Source: Geomonas sp. RF6 (GTDB lineage Bacteria; Desulfobacterota; Desulfuromonadia; Geobacterales; Geobacteraceae). From it: a stretch of 64,000 nucleotides of DNA. Positions 47,604 through 55,858 of this stretch are shown piece by piece. The notes beneath the pieces were generated by a model. It saw only the letters and a list, made by a program, of their open reading frames with translations. It made no database searches and had not been told where the DNA came from. The stretch is taken from NCBI RefSeq assembly GCF_021044625.1, contig NZ_CP087999.1, positions 186,001 to 250,000 on the forward strand, given 5' to 3'. The position numbers and the translations under genes are program-made. How positions within the stretch are numbered: position 1 is the stretch's first letter; every line of letters starts with the position of its first letter.

Positions 47604-48761
47604 ATGAAAAAGGGGTTTATTGCTGTCTTTCTGGTAATTGCGCTTCTTGTGCCCATGACTGTTTTCGCCGCCGCCGTGAAGATCGGGGTCATCAACTCCA
47701 TGACCGGTCCGGAGGCCCCGATCGGTGAGAACCTCACCAACGGGATCAAGCTCGCCCAGGAGGACCTGAAGAAGAAAGGGATCAACGTCGATCTCGTGTG
47801 GGAGGACGATACGGGGAAACCGCAGATAGCAATGAGCGCCATGGAAAAGCTCGCCACCAGGGAGAACGTGGCAGGGGTCGTGGGGCCGTACACCTCCGCC
47901 TGTGCCAACGCGGTCGCGAAGCTCTCGGAAAAGTACAAGGTCCCGCTTCTGGTTCCCGCTGCGGCGAAGGAGGAGATCACCCGCCAGGGGTACAAGTGGG
48001 TCTACCGCATGAACGCTCCCGCTGACGTGTACGCCTCTGTCCTCATCGATGCCACCATGAGCCTCGGAAAACCGAAGACGATTGCCTTCATCTACGAAAA
48101 TACCGACTTCGGCACCTCCACCACGAAAACTGCGAAGGAGTACGTGATGAAGAAGGGGCTGCAGGTGGTGGCGGACGAGCCGTACTCCAAAGGCTCCCCC
48201 GACTACCGCTCCACCCTCACGAAGATCAAGGCGAAGAAGCCGGACCTCGTTTTCATGGTCTCCTACGTGGCCGACGCCATTCTCCTCATGCGCCAGGCGC
48301 GCGAGATCGGGCTGCAGCCGCAGGCTTTCCTCGGCGGCGGCGCCGGGTTCACCACCGTGCAGTTCGCCAAGGAGAAGGAGATCTCCAACTGTGTCCTCTC
48401 CTGCACCCAGTGGACAGACGACGTGAGCTGGCCCGGGGCGCGCGACTTCGGCGCCCGCTACAAGGCGAAGTTCGGGAAGGAGCCGACCTACCACGCGGCG
48501 TGCGCCTACGAATCGATGATGATCATGGCGCAGACAGCGGCGCAGAGCGCAGGGGACCGGGAAAAGACCCGGGCCGCGCTGAAAGCTGGAAAGTGGAACG
48601 GCATCATGGGTGAGGTCCGCTTTGCCGACTATGCGGGGTTCACCAACCAGAACAACCACCAGATGCTGGTGCAGCAGATCCAGGAAGGGAAGTACGAGAC
48701 GGTTTACCCGAAGCAGTTCGCCACGAAGAAGACGGTATACCCCTTCCCCGCGTGGAAGTAG
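47604..48761 (+). CDS. livK: Branched-chain amino-acid ABC transporter, substrate-binding protein
   Basis: 385-aa periplasmic type I binding protein. Signal peptide MKKGFIAVFLVIALLVPMTVFA (cleavage near 23). The mature start VKIGVINSMTGPEAPIGENLTNGIKLA is typical of the LivJ/LivK family, as are GVVGPYTSACANAVA (ligand contacts) and TIAFIYENTDFGTS. GAGGGAGG precedes ATG. First gene of a complete livKHMGF operon. LivK-like proteins may bind leucine, isoleucine and valine, but amide, urea and aromatic-acid binders share this pattern, so specificity is not certain. Confidence 0.92.
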   Translation: MKKGFIAVFLVIALLVPMTVFAAAVKIGVINSMTGPEAPIGENLTNGIKLAQEDLKKKGINVDLVWEDDTGKPQIAMSAMEKLATRENVAGVVGPYTSACANAVAKLSEKYKVPLLVPAAAKEEITRQGYKWVYRMNAPADVYASVLIDATMSLGKPKTIAFIYENTDFGTSTTKTAKEYVMKKGLQVVADEPYSKGSPDYRSTLTKIKAKKPDLVFMVSYVADAILLMRQAREIGLQPQAFLGGGAGFTTVQFAKEKEISNCVLSCTQWTDDVSWPGARDFGARYKAKFGKEPTYHAACAYESMMIMAQTAAQSAGDREKTRAALKAGKWNGIMGEVRFADYAGFTNQNNHQMLVQQIQEGKYETVYPKQFATKKTVYPFPAWK

Positions 48762-48834
48762 CGTCACTTTCGTCAGGCCGGTCTGCCCCACCCGGGCCGG
48801 CCTGACGTTACATTGAAGGCACCCGGAGCCCCCC

Positions 48835-49701
48835 ATGATCGTCTTTTTCCAGTCACTGCTGAGCGGAGTCCTTATCGGCGGGGTCTATGCCCTGATCGGC
48901 ATCGGGCTCACCATTATTTTCGGGGTCATGCGCATCATCAACTTCGCCCACGGCGACATCATGATGATCGGCATGTACCTCGCCTACAACCTTTTCACCC
49001 TGGCGGGGGTGGACCCGTTCCTCTCCATCGTCATCATCGTGCCGGTCATGTTCCTCTTCGGCGCGCTGCTGCAAAAGCTCTTCATCAACAGGATCCTGAA
49101 CGCCCTGCCGCAAAACCAGATACTCCTCACCATCGGGCTCGGGCTCATCATGAGCAACACCATGATGCTCATCTTCACCTCCGACTACAAGATCCTCTCC
49201 ACCACCTACTCCTCCAGCAGCGTGAACCTCTTCGGGATCTCCATCTCCGAGCCGCTGGCGATCTCCTTTGCCATCACCGCAGCGATCACCGCGGCGCTCT
49301 ACTGGTTCTTCCTGAAGACAGACACGGGGCAGGCGATCCGCGCCACGGCGCAGGACCGTGAGGCGGCGCAGCTCATGGGGATCAACGTGAAACGGATGTC
49401 GATCATCGCCTGCGGCGTGGGGGCGGCGCTCGCCGGGACCGCCGGTGCGCTCATATCGCCCACCTACTACATATTCCCGCAGATCGGCAGCGCCTTCACC
49501 CTCAAGGCCTTCGTCATCACCGTACTCGGGGGGATGGGGAGCGTCCTTGGCGCCACCCTCGGCGGAGTCGTCATCGGAATCGCCGAGTCGATGGGGGCGG
49601 TGTACATCTCCAGCGGCTGGAAGGACGTGGTGGTCTTCATCCTCTTCCTGCTGATACTTCTCTTCAAGCCCTCCGGCCTGATGGGCAAATCACGCACCTA
49701 G
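48835..49701 (+). CDS. livH: Branched-chain amino-acid ABC permease LivH
   Basis: 288 aa with about eight transmembrane helices. N-terminus FFQSLLSGVLIGGVYALIGI and the motif MRIINFAHGDIMMIG are diagnostic for LivH, as is the C-terminal KAFVITVLGGMGSVLGATLG. GGAG precedes the ATG. 73 bases after livK and 11 bases before livM, so co-transcribed. It forms the transmembrane channel with LivM. Confidence 0.95.
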   Translation: MIVFFQSLLSGVLIGGVYALIGIGLTIIFGVMRIINFAHGDIMMIGMYLAYNLFTLAGVDPFLSIVIIVPVMFLFGALLQKLFINRILNALPQNQILLTIGLGLIMSNTMMLIFTSDYKILSTTYSSSSVNLFGISISEPLAISFAITAAITAALYWFFLKTDTGQAIRATAQDREAAQLMGINVKRMSIIACGVGAALAGTAGALISPTYYIFPQIGSAFTLKAFVITVLGGMGSVLGATLGGVVIGIAESMGAVYISSGWKDVVVFILFLLILLFKPSGLMGKSRT

Positions 49702-49712
49702 CGGAGTCTGCC

Positions 49713-50840
49713 GTGACAACTGATGCGATCGCCAAGAATGACTACATGAAGTTTGTTACCCCGGCCCTCACCTGCGTCATCCTGGCCGGGCTTTTCCTCT
49801 TTCCCAGGTTCGTGGACAACCCCTACGCCCTGCACCTCATGATCCTTCTCTTCATGAGCACGATCATGGGGCAGAGCTGGAACATCGTCGGGGGGTACGC
49901 CGGGCAGTACTCCGTCGGCCACGCCGCCTATTTCGGGGCGGGAGCCTACACCACCATGGTCCTCATGCAGCAGTGGCATATCCCCCCCTGGTACGGCGTC
50001 CTCGGCGGGATGGCGGTCGCCCTCGTGGTGGCGCTTGTCATCGGCTCCATCTGCTTCAGGCTGCGCGGGCCGTACTTCGTTCTCGCCTCCATTGCTGTGG
50101 CGGAGATCCTGCGTCTGAGCGCCATGAACCTGAAGGATTTCACCAACGGCGCGGAAGGGATTCTCGCCACCGACATCCCTCCCCTGACGGTCGGCGGGCA
50201 GGTGGTTACCGACTTTCTGAGCAAGGTCCCCTTCTACTACATGGGGCTTTTGCTGGTGATCCTTACCGTCGTCGTGACCTACGGCGTGCAGCACTCAAAG
50301 CTCGGCTACTGCCTGCAGGCGATACGGGAGGACCAGGACGCGGCGCACTCACTCGGCATCAACCTGACCCTGTACAAAAACGTCGCCCTCACCATCTCCG
50401 CGCTCCTCACCTCGCTGGCAGGGAGCCTGTACGCCGTGTACATCGGCTTCATCGACCCTCCCACCGTGCTCGGCCTGGACATCTCCGTGCAGATCGTCCT
50501 TATCTGCATCATCGGAGGGATCGGCACCCTGTACGGCCCTGTGGTTGGCTCCCTGGTGCTCGTCCCCCTCTCCGAGGCGCTGCGCAGCAACCTCATCTCC
50601 GAGGCGATCTTCAGCACGGGGATCGTCACCGAATCGTCGGCGGTCGGCACCTTCCTGAAGGAAAACCTGGCACACGCACACGCCCTGATCTACGGCGTTC
50701 TCGTGGTGATAGTCATACTCTTCATGCCGGACGGGGTGCTCGGTTTCCTGAGGAAGCTGATGGCGAAGCGGGGGAACGGCGGAAGAGTCGGCGCCCCGAG
50801 CGTGTGCCAGGCGAAAGAGACGAGCGGGGGGGCGGCGTGA
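49713..50840 (+). CDS. livM: Branched-chain amino-acid ABC permease LivM
   Basis: 375 aa with about nine or ten transmembrane helices. The LivM pattern includes WNIVGGYAGQYSVGHAAYFGAGAYT, GSICFRLRGPYFVLASIAVAEIL and QIVLICIIGGIGTLYGPVVG. The start is GTG with GCGGAG upstream; the stop codon shares one base with the livG ATG (TGATG), so LivG translation is coupled. The last 25 residues are a polar cytoplasmic tail. Confidence 0.95.
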   Translation: MTTDAIAKNDYMKFVTPALTCVILAGLFLFPRFVDNPYALHLMILLFMSTIMGQSWNIVGGYAGQYSVGHAAYFGAGAYTTMVLMQQWHIPPWYGVLGGMAVALVVALVIGSICFRLRGPYFVLASIAVAEILRLSAMNLKDFTNGAEGILATDIPPLTVGGQVVTDFLSKVPFYYMGLLLVILTVVVTYGVQHSKLGYCLQAIREDQDAAHSLGINLTLYKNVALTISALLTSLAGSLYAVYIGFIDPPTVLGLDISVQIVLICIIGGIGTLYGPVVGSLVLVPLSEALRSNLISEAIFSTGIVTESSAVGTFLKENLAHAHALIYGVLVVIVILFMPDGVLGFLRKLMAKRGNGGRVGAPSVCQAKETSGGAA

Positions 50841-51559
50841 TGGCGATACTGGAGATAAAGCATGTAAGCAAGTTTTTCGGCGGGCTGGCGGCAAACGCCG
50901 ATGTCTCCTTCGAGGTGGCGGAAGGCTCCATCATGGGGCTCATCGGCCCGAACGGCGCGGGAAAGACCACCCTTTTCAACTGCATCACCGGCTATTATCC
51001 GCCATCCCGCGGCGAAGTCCTCTTCAAGGGGGTGAGGATGAACGGGCTGCAGCCCGACCGGGTCTGCAAGCTCGGCATGGCGCGCACCTGGCAGAAGGTG
51101 CGCCCCCTGGCGAAGATGAGTGTGCTCGACAACGTGATGGTGGGAGCGCTGTGCCGCACGCGGTCGTTGAGGGTGGCGCGGGAGATAGCCGCAGAGCAGA
51201 TCGAGGTCGTCGGGATGGGGTCCAAGGCGGCGATGCTGGCAGGGGGGCTCCCGATCGGCGAGCGAAAGAAGCTGGAGATGGCGCGCGTGCTGGCGACCGC
51301 GCCGGAGCTGCTGCTGCTGGACGAAGTAATGGGGGGGCTGAACCAGTCCGAGAGTGAGGAGATCATCAAGCTGATCCTCGACATCAAGGCACGCGGCATC
51401 ACCCAGATGGTGATCGAGCACGACATGAAGGCGATCATGCGCATTTCCGACCGGGTGGTGGTGCTGAACTCGGGGGAGAAGCTCACCGAGGGAACGCCCC
51501 AGGAAGTGGTGCAGAACCAGGCGGTCATCGACGCGTATCTGGGGCAGAGTCACTGCTAG
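50840..51559 (+). CDS. livG: Branched-chain amino-acid ABC ATPase LivG
   Basis: 239 aa; ATG overlaps the livM stop. Walker A GPNGAGKT (36-43) and Walker B ELLLLDEVMGGLN, with the usual Pro after DE replaced by Val. The signature region is divergent (LPIGERKKLEMARVL in place of LSGGQ) but has appeared in related deltaproteobacterial transporters. The D-loop and H-loop (MVIEHDM) are present. Pairs with LivF to power transport. The intergenic gap to livF is unusually long because a DUF559 gene and C/G-rich palindromes are inserted there. Confidence 0.94.
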   Translation: MAILEIKHVSKFFGGLAANADVSFEVAEGSIMGLIGPNGAGKTTLFNCITGYYPPSRGEVLFKGVRMNGLQPDRVCKLGMARTWQKVRPLAKMSVLDNVMVGALCRTRSLRVAREIAAEQIEVVGMGSKAAMLAGGLPIGERKKLEMARVLATAPELLLLDEVMGGLNQSESEEIIKLILDIKARGITQMVIEHDMKAIMRISDRVVVLNSGEKLTEGTPQEVVQNQAVIDAYLGQSHC

Positions 51560-51593
51560 CTGGCGAGCGGCATCTCAGCACGTGGCAGCTTCC

Positions 51594-51725
51594 CCCGCCC
51601 CCTGTCCCCCGCCCGCAAGGGGTGGGGGAACGTAAGGACTGGCGGTGCCTGCTGATGTTGAAGAATTTTCGAGGTGCAGTGCAGCTACTCTCCCCCTCCC
51701 TCGACGGGAGGGGGTCGGGGGGTTG
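51594..51725. repeat. Two C/G-rich palindromic segments flanking the left side of the DUF559 gene
   Basis: CCCCCGCCCCCTGTCCCC...GGGGTGGGGG (about 51594-51630) and CCCCCTCCCTCGACGGGAGG followed by GGG (about 51692-51717) can each fold as hairpins. They resemble degraded members of the C/G-rich families at 19171 and 26971 and separate livG from the DUF559 gene. Confidence 0.65.
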
Positions 51726-51781
51726 GTGACGGCGCCATCAGCTCAGCAGATGGCAGCTCAGGAAGCTGAAAAGGTGATCGT

Positions 51782-52144
51782 ATGAAACCACCGAGCGATC
51801 TACAGCCTCTTGCCACCAGACTCCGCACCAACAGCACGGATGCGGAGCGCCTTCTGTGGAAATATTTGCGCGACAGTCAGATCGAGGGCGTGCAGTTCCG
51901 CCGACAACAGGTGATTGAGAAATACATCGTCGACTTCGTAGCCTTCGCTCACAAGCTCGTCATCGAGGTTGATGGCGGACAACATGCAGACAATGCCTTA
52001 TACGACCAGCGCAGGGATGAATACCTGCAGGCGAATGGCTTCACGGTGCTGCGTTTCTGGGATTGTGACGTTATGAAAAATATTGAGGGTGTTGTTGAGG
52101 TAATAAGGCTCTACTGCCTTCGATCCGCCTCCCCCACCACCTAA
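51782..52144 (+). CDS. DUF559 (PD-(D/E)XK/Vsr-like) nuclease-domain protein
   Basis: 120 aa. The core has RRQQVIEKYIVDFVAFAHKL then VIEVDGGQH, the D-x-ExD/E-x-K-type active site of DUF559/Vsr-like endonucleases, followed by RDEYLQANGFTVLRFWDCDVMKN, also characteristic. AAGGTGAT precedes ATG. It sits between livG and livF in the same direction, preceded by C/G-rich palindromes, so the pair looks inserted into the operon. Function unknown in the family; a nuclease with mobile or defence role is plausible. Confidence 0.88.
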   Translation: MKPPSDLQPLATRLRTNSTDAERLLWKYLRDSQIEGVQFRRQQVIEKYIVDFVAFAHKLVIEVDGGQHADNALYDQRRDEYLQANGFTVLRFWDCDVMKNIEGVVEVIRLYCLRSASPTT

Positions 52145-52179
52145 CCACTCCCGCAGGCGAGAGATCAAATGAGGCACCA

Positions 52180-52884
52180 ATGCTAACAATCGAGAACCTG
52201 AACTTCAGCTACGACGATCTCAAGGTGCTGTGGGACGTGAACCTTGAGGTCAAGGAGGGGGAAATCGTCACCGTCGTCGGCTCCAACGGCGCCGGCAAAT
52301 CGACCACCCTCAAGAACATCTCCGGCATCGTCCGCCCCAATTCCGGCTCCGTCAGATTCAAGGGTGCAGAGATAGGGAAGCTCGAGTCGCACCAGGTCGT
52401 GGAGGCGGGAATAGTCCAGGTGCCGGAAGGGAGACGTATCTTCCCGGAGATGACCGTTCGCGAGAACCTCCGCATGGGGTCCTTCATCAAGGGAGCACGC
52501 GGCGACCGCGAGAAAAACATGGAGCGCGTCTTCTCCCTCTTCCCGCGCCTGAAAGAGCGGGAAAAGCAGCTCGGCGGCACGATGTCGGGAGGGGAGCAGC
52601 AGATGCTCGCCATCGGGCGCGGCCTCATGGCCAATCCGGAGCTCCTGCTGCTGGACGAGCCGTCACTCGGCCTCTCCCCCCTGCTGGTCGGGAACATCTT
52701 CGAAATCATCAAGGAGATCAATCGGCAAGGGGTGACCGTACTTCTCGTCGAGCAGAATGTGCACCAGTCGCTGCGCATCGCCCACCGCGGTTACGTCCTC
52801 GAAACAGGGCGGGTGGTGCTGACCGGAAAAGGCGAGGAACTTCTCGACGATCCGCACGTCAAAAAGGCCTTTCTGGGGATGTAG
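52180..52884 (+). CDS. livF: Branched-chain amino-acid ABC ATPase LivF
   Basis: 234 aa. Walker A GSNGAGKST (about 33-41), signature MSGGEQQMLAIGRGLM, Walker B LLLLDEPSLGLSP and H-loop LLVEQNV. The length and the PEGRRIFPEMTVRENL segment are typical of LivF. GAGG precedes ATG. It completes the livKHMGF set despite the insertion upstream, so the transporter should be functional provided transcription reads through the DUF559 gene. Confidence 0.95.
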   Translation: MLTIENLNFSYDDLKVLWDVNLEVKEGEIVTVVGSNGAGKSTTLKNISGIVRPNSGSVRFKGAEIGKLESHQVVEAGIVQVPEGRRIFPEMTVRENLRMGSFIKGARGDREKNMERVFSLFPRLKEREKQLGGTMSGGEQQMLAIGRGLMANPELLLLDEPSLGLSPLLVGNIFEIIKEINRQGVTVLLVEQNVHQSLRIAHRGYVLETGRVVLTGKGEELLDDPHVKKAFLGM

Positions 52885-52976
52885 GGGGACGCAGCACGAA
52901 ACGGGCGGGCCGTGTGCCCTCAAAGAAGCAGACGAGGCTATTTACCAGATTCTTCATTGGGCAGGCGGTTGGCAGT

Positions 52977-53097
52977 GCGTCCCTCCCCTTTCAAGGGGGA
53001 GGACAGGAGGGGGATGGGTCGACGCGGCCACCAACCTTGACCCCATCCCCACCCTGTCCCTCCCCTTGAAAGGGAGGGGACGCCTAAGCTACTGCTT
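52977..53097. repeat. Large imperfect palindrome, GTCCCTCCCC family, copy 2
   Basis: Both arms are nearly identical to 26971-27093 (GCGTCCCTCCCCTTTCAAGG on the left, CCCCATCCCCACCCTGTCCC on the right), ending ACGCCTAAGCTACTGCT compared with ACGCGTAAGCTCCCGCT in the other copy. The central 30 bases differ. Confidence 0.87.
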
Positions 53098-53170
53098 CGT
53101 ACAGGAACACAGGCGACCTGATTCAACCCGGCTGCTTTGTCACAGCAGGCGGATACAGTGGAGGGAAGTA

Positions 53171-53617
53171 ATGACGACCGTTGACAACTGGATGACCAGG
53201 AATCCGATCACCATCGACACCGACACAAGCGTCATGGAGGCGATGCACCTCATGACCGAGCACAACATCAGGCGCCTCCCGGTCATGCAAAAGGGGAAGA
53301 TTGCGGGGATATTGACAGAGGAAATGGTGAAGGCGTTCTCCCCGAGCCCGGCGACCTCCCTCGACGCCTACGAACTGCACTATATCCTCTCGAAGACGCC
53401 GGTATCGAAGGCGATGAATCCGAAGCCATGCCGGGTGGCGCTCGGCACCCCCCTCACGGAGGCGGCGGAACTGCTCCATGACCTGAAGCTAAACGGCGTC
53501 CTGGTGGTCGACGAGAAGGACAACCTGGTGGGGATCCTGACCATAACCAACGCGCTGGAGGCGCTCATCGCCATCTGCAAGGACCCCGGCCACTTCTGCA
53601 GCATCGTCGCCCCCTGA
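53171..53617 (+). CDS. CBS-domain-pair protein
   Basis: 148 aa from the ATG preceded by GGAGGGAAGTA. Two CBS motifs: WMTRNPITIDTDTSVMEAMHLM with RRLPVMQKGKIAGIL (about 7-55), and AMNPKPCRVALGTPLTEAAELL with NGVLVVDEKDNLVGIL (about 85-130). The pair is a stand-alone adenosyl-ligand sensor of the AMP/ATP/SAM type. No catalytic domain. The tail ends in a CKDPGHFCS sequence with two Cys. Its partner is not obvious; it is downstream of the palindrome after livF and convergent with the PP2C gene. Confidence 0.9.
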   Translation: MTTVDNWMTRNPITIDTDTSVMEAMHLMTEHNIRRLPVMQKGKIAGILTEEMVKAFSPSPATSLDAYELHYILSKTPVSKAMNPKPCRVALGTPLTEAAELLHDLKLNGVLVVDEKDNLVGILTITNALEALIAICKDPGHFCSIVAP

Positions 53618-53644
53618 CGGCGGATCTGATCGTCAACGTGATAT

Positions 53645-54427
53645 CTACTGCAGGAGAGGAAGAGCGGGCTTCTCGAGTGTGATGTCGGGGCGGGTGGAGA
53701 CCAGGAGGACGGAAATATTATCGCTTCCTCCGCGCTCCAGGGCGGCGGCAACGAGCCTGTCGGCGGCGGTTTCAAGATCATCCCGAAAATCGCGCACTAT
53801 CGCGCCTATGAGGGAATCGGGCACGGTGCCGGTAAGCCCGTCGCTGCACATGAGGAGGATATCACCCTCCCCTACTTCCCGTTCCCGGATCTCGGGGTAC
53901 AGCTCCTCGGCGACACCGACAGCCTGGGTGAGGACATGGCGCGCCCACCCCGGCACCATTTCGTCCGTCGCCCCTTTGCGGATCAGGGCGGACGCGTAAT
54001 TGTCATCGATGGAGAGCCTCTCTTCCCCATTCTCACCGAGGAGGTATATCCTGCCGTCGCCGACATGGCAGCACCAGGCAACGCTGTCGCGGAAGAGGAG
54101 AATATCGAGGGTGGTGCCCAGCCCCTCGAGGCGCGGCTCTTCCAGTCCCCGCTTGAAGACGGCGGAGTGAGCGGCGGCGAAAGCCTCGGCGAGGAGCCTC
54201 GGCACCTCCGAATCGGGTGTCGCCGAGAGCTTCTCGGCCAGGACCCGGTGGGCAGACTCGACCGCCACGCTACTGGCAATCTCCCCTCCGGGCACCCCGC
54301 CCATGCCGTCGGCCAGAAAAAAGATCGAGCGCTCGCGGTCGGCCAGGACATAGTCCTCGTTCTTCTCCCGCACAGTCCCCCTGTCCGTCCTCGCCGCGTA
54401 CTGCATCCATCCCCCCCGCGGAGACAT
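53645..54427 (-). CDS. PP2C-type serine/threonine phosphatase
   Basis: 260 aa. Full PP2C motif set: RTDRGTVREKNEDYV (motif 1, D/E metal ligands), FLADGMGGVPGGEIAS (motif 2, DGMGG), HVGDGRIYLL, LLMCSDGLTG and GGSDNISVLLV (metal-binding DN). Soluble, cytosolic. Stand-alone PrpC/Stp1-type phosphatases reverse Hanks-type kinase phosphorylation; no such kinase gene is nearby in the window. ATG at 54427 or the second one at 54406 (MQYAARTDRG) are both possible, each with a G-rich upstream. Confidence 0.93.
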   Translation of the reverse strand: MSPRGGWMQYAARTDRGTVREKNEDYVLADRERSIFFLADGMGGVPGGEIASSVAVESAHRVLAEKLSATPDSEVPRLLAEAFAAAHSAVFKRGLEEPRLEGLGTTLDILLFRDSVAWCCHVGDGRIYLLGENGEERLSIDDNYASALIRKGATDEMVPGWARHVLTQAVGVAEELYPEIREREVGEGDILLMCSDGLTGTVPDSLIGAIVRDFRDDLETAADRLVAAALERGGSDNISVLLVSTRPDITLEKPALPLLQ

Positions 54428-54603
54428 CCCGCCACTGTTGTGGAGATCTATCCTCCATCTCTCGTCTACAGTATAGCTGAAGTTCGAAGGGCAGGAGTTT
54501 GAGGGATAGATGACGCAGATCGCACTTTGGTTATAATTTCAAGGCTTGCAGGTAGGAAGTGAGAAACGTGCCGTGGTGCCACTCGTGATGAGAGGAGAGT
54601 GCC

Positions 54604-54810
54604 ATGAAAGACGTGACCCCCGCCTTTGTTACCATCCTTCAGCACATTGCCGCCGCAACCGTAGCTGGCGGCGTCGCCTTTCTGGTTGCGACCGTCATGG
54701 GCGCTGAGCCTTTCCGACCGACGATGATCGTCGCAGCCGCCGTCTTTTTCAAACTCGCTTTCTGGGATCCCGCCAGGAAAAACGAAGTCAGGAAGAACGA
54801 AGTCCGGTGA
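54604..54810 (+). CDS. Small membrane protein of unknown function
   Basis: 68 aa. GAGAGGAGAG precedes ATG by 6 bases. Two hydrophobic segments (FVTILQHIAAATVAGGVAFLVATVM and MIVAAAVFFKLAFW) predict two membrane helices. The end has a direct repeat KNEVRKNEVR encoded by a tandem 15-base duplication, which suggests replication slippage. No family recognised. The good ribosome-binding site and typical membrane pattern argue that it is real. Confidence 0.6.
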   Translation: MKDVTPAFVTILQHIAAATVAGGVAFLVATVMGAEPFRPTMIVAAAVFFKLAFWDPARKNEVRKNEVR

Positions 54811-54888
54811 GGGCGATGTGAAGGGGTGAAGAAGGGAGGCACCTCCCAGGCCCCCGGAAGTCTGGGGCCTGAAAGGGAGCTTCTCAAA

Positions 54889-55125
54889 TCACGGAATGGC
54901 CGGCGTGCGCGCCACGTAATGCTCGCACGGCGTCGTCCGTTTCATCTTCGGCACATCCTTTATGGCGAAGATCGTGCAGCGCCCACGGGTGTTGTTCTCG
55001 CACTCTTCAAAGGAGCATACGATAAAAGCGCGGTCGTTCTCCCCGCTAAGGACCTGGTCCAGTTTCCCGGCTATCTCCGGGTCGTTCCCCGCTGCGTAAA
55101 CTGCCCGTTGAAGCTTCTCGTCCAT
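54889..55125 (-). CDS. Small Cys-rich protein
   Basis: 78 aa from the ATG preceded by GGAGGG five bases upstream; the longer frame to 55155 has no site. Soluble, no signal peptide. Four Cys (VCSFEECENNTRGRC and TTPCEHY) in a pattern that suits a zinc or Fe-S site. No family recognised. It is on the same strand as the PAS-zinc gene upstream (99 bases gap), so may be the last gene of that operon. Confidence 0.65.
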   Translation of the reverse strand: MDEKLQRAVYAAGNDPEIAGKLDQVLSGENDRAFIVCSFEECENNTRGRCTIFAIKDVPKMKRTTPCEHYVARTPAIP

Positions 55126-55224
55126 TGGAACCCTCCAGTTCAAAGTATTCTGCACTGCGGCATGACGCTGCAGTTATCTTGCGAAGCTACGCTTTTGCCC
55201 CCGGCGGAAAGAGGAGCTTTTCCT

Positions 55225-55857
55225 CTACCGTTCGTCTGTGCGGCGCCTTCTCTTAAAGTAGTAATCGTAACAGATTTGGCAGAAGGTGTGGCTGACGTTA
55301 TCGGGCATCTTTGAAACCAGGGCCGGCACCCAGTCCCATTCACTCTCTGATGAAGCCCGCTGTACCCGGCGGCAGTTGCTGCACTGGGTTATAAAGCCGG
55401 TTTTCTGAAGATAAATCCTCTCGATCTCTTTTTCGCCCAGATCTACGCCCGGATCGTGGGGATGCTCTGTCACCAGCGAGTTCACAATAACAATACCTTC
55501 GCGGCTATGCAATGGATAAGCTGTCTGGTGGAACAGTCTGAATGTCTCAGGGCTTGAGCATTCATAGTCATGGTGCCATATCTCGCCACTTTTCAGGACC
55601 CGCTGGAATGACTCGAGGTAGAACTCCCGCGCAACTCCGGTTATGGCATCTCCTATATGAGTGCCGATGCGAAAACGCTCGGAGATGGCAGGCTCTCCGT
55701 TGTTTTCTTTGGAGAAGATAAACCAGCCGGGGTTGAAGTAGTTGATGGTGAGGTCCATGCACAACCCATAGACGGTGGATGGATAGCTCTCCAGCGTCTC
55801 GAGGGAAAAGCAGTCCAGCAGCGCAGGGAAGCGCTCGTGAAAGCGTGGCGGGCACAT
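55225..55857 (-). CDS. PAS-like sensor with C-terminal CxxC/CxxC zinc-binding motif
   Basis: 210 aa. N-terminal 140 residues look like a PAS fold (VYGLCMDLTINYFNPGWFIF, GDAITGVAREFYLESFQRVL, FRLFHQTAYPL), and the C-terminus has CSNCRRV and, after a W..I/ALV helix, SHTFCQICYDYYF, the pair of CxxC motifs seen at the end of many deltaproteobacterial PAS or receiver proteins. No kinase domain; likely a stand-alone ligand-sensing protein. Its ATG lies one base after the DUF72 stop, so the two are in one operon. Confidence 0.7.
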   Translation of the reverse strand: MCPPRFHERFPALLDCFSLETLESYPSTVYGLCMDLTINYFNPGWFIFSKENNGEPAISERFRIGTHIGDAITGVAREFYLESFQRVLKSGEIWHHDYECSSPETFRLFHQTAYPLHSREGIVIVNSLVTEHPHDPGVDLGEKEIERIYLQKTGFITQCSNCRRVQRASSESEWDWVPALVSKMPDNVSHTFCQICYDYYFKRRRRTDER

Positions 55858-55858
55858 G

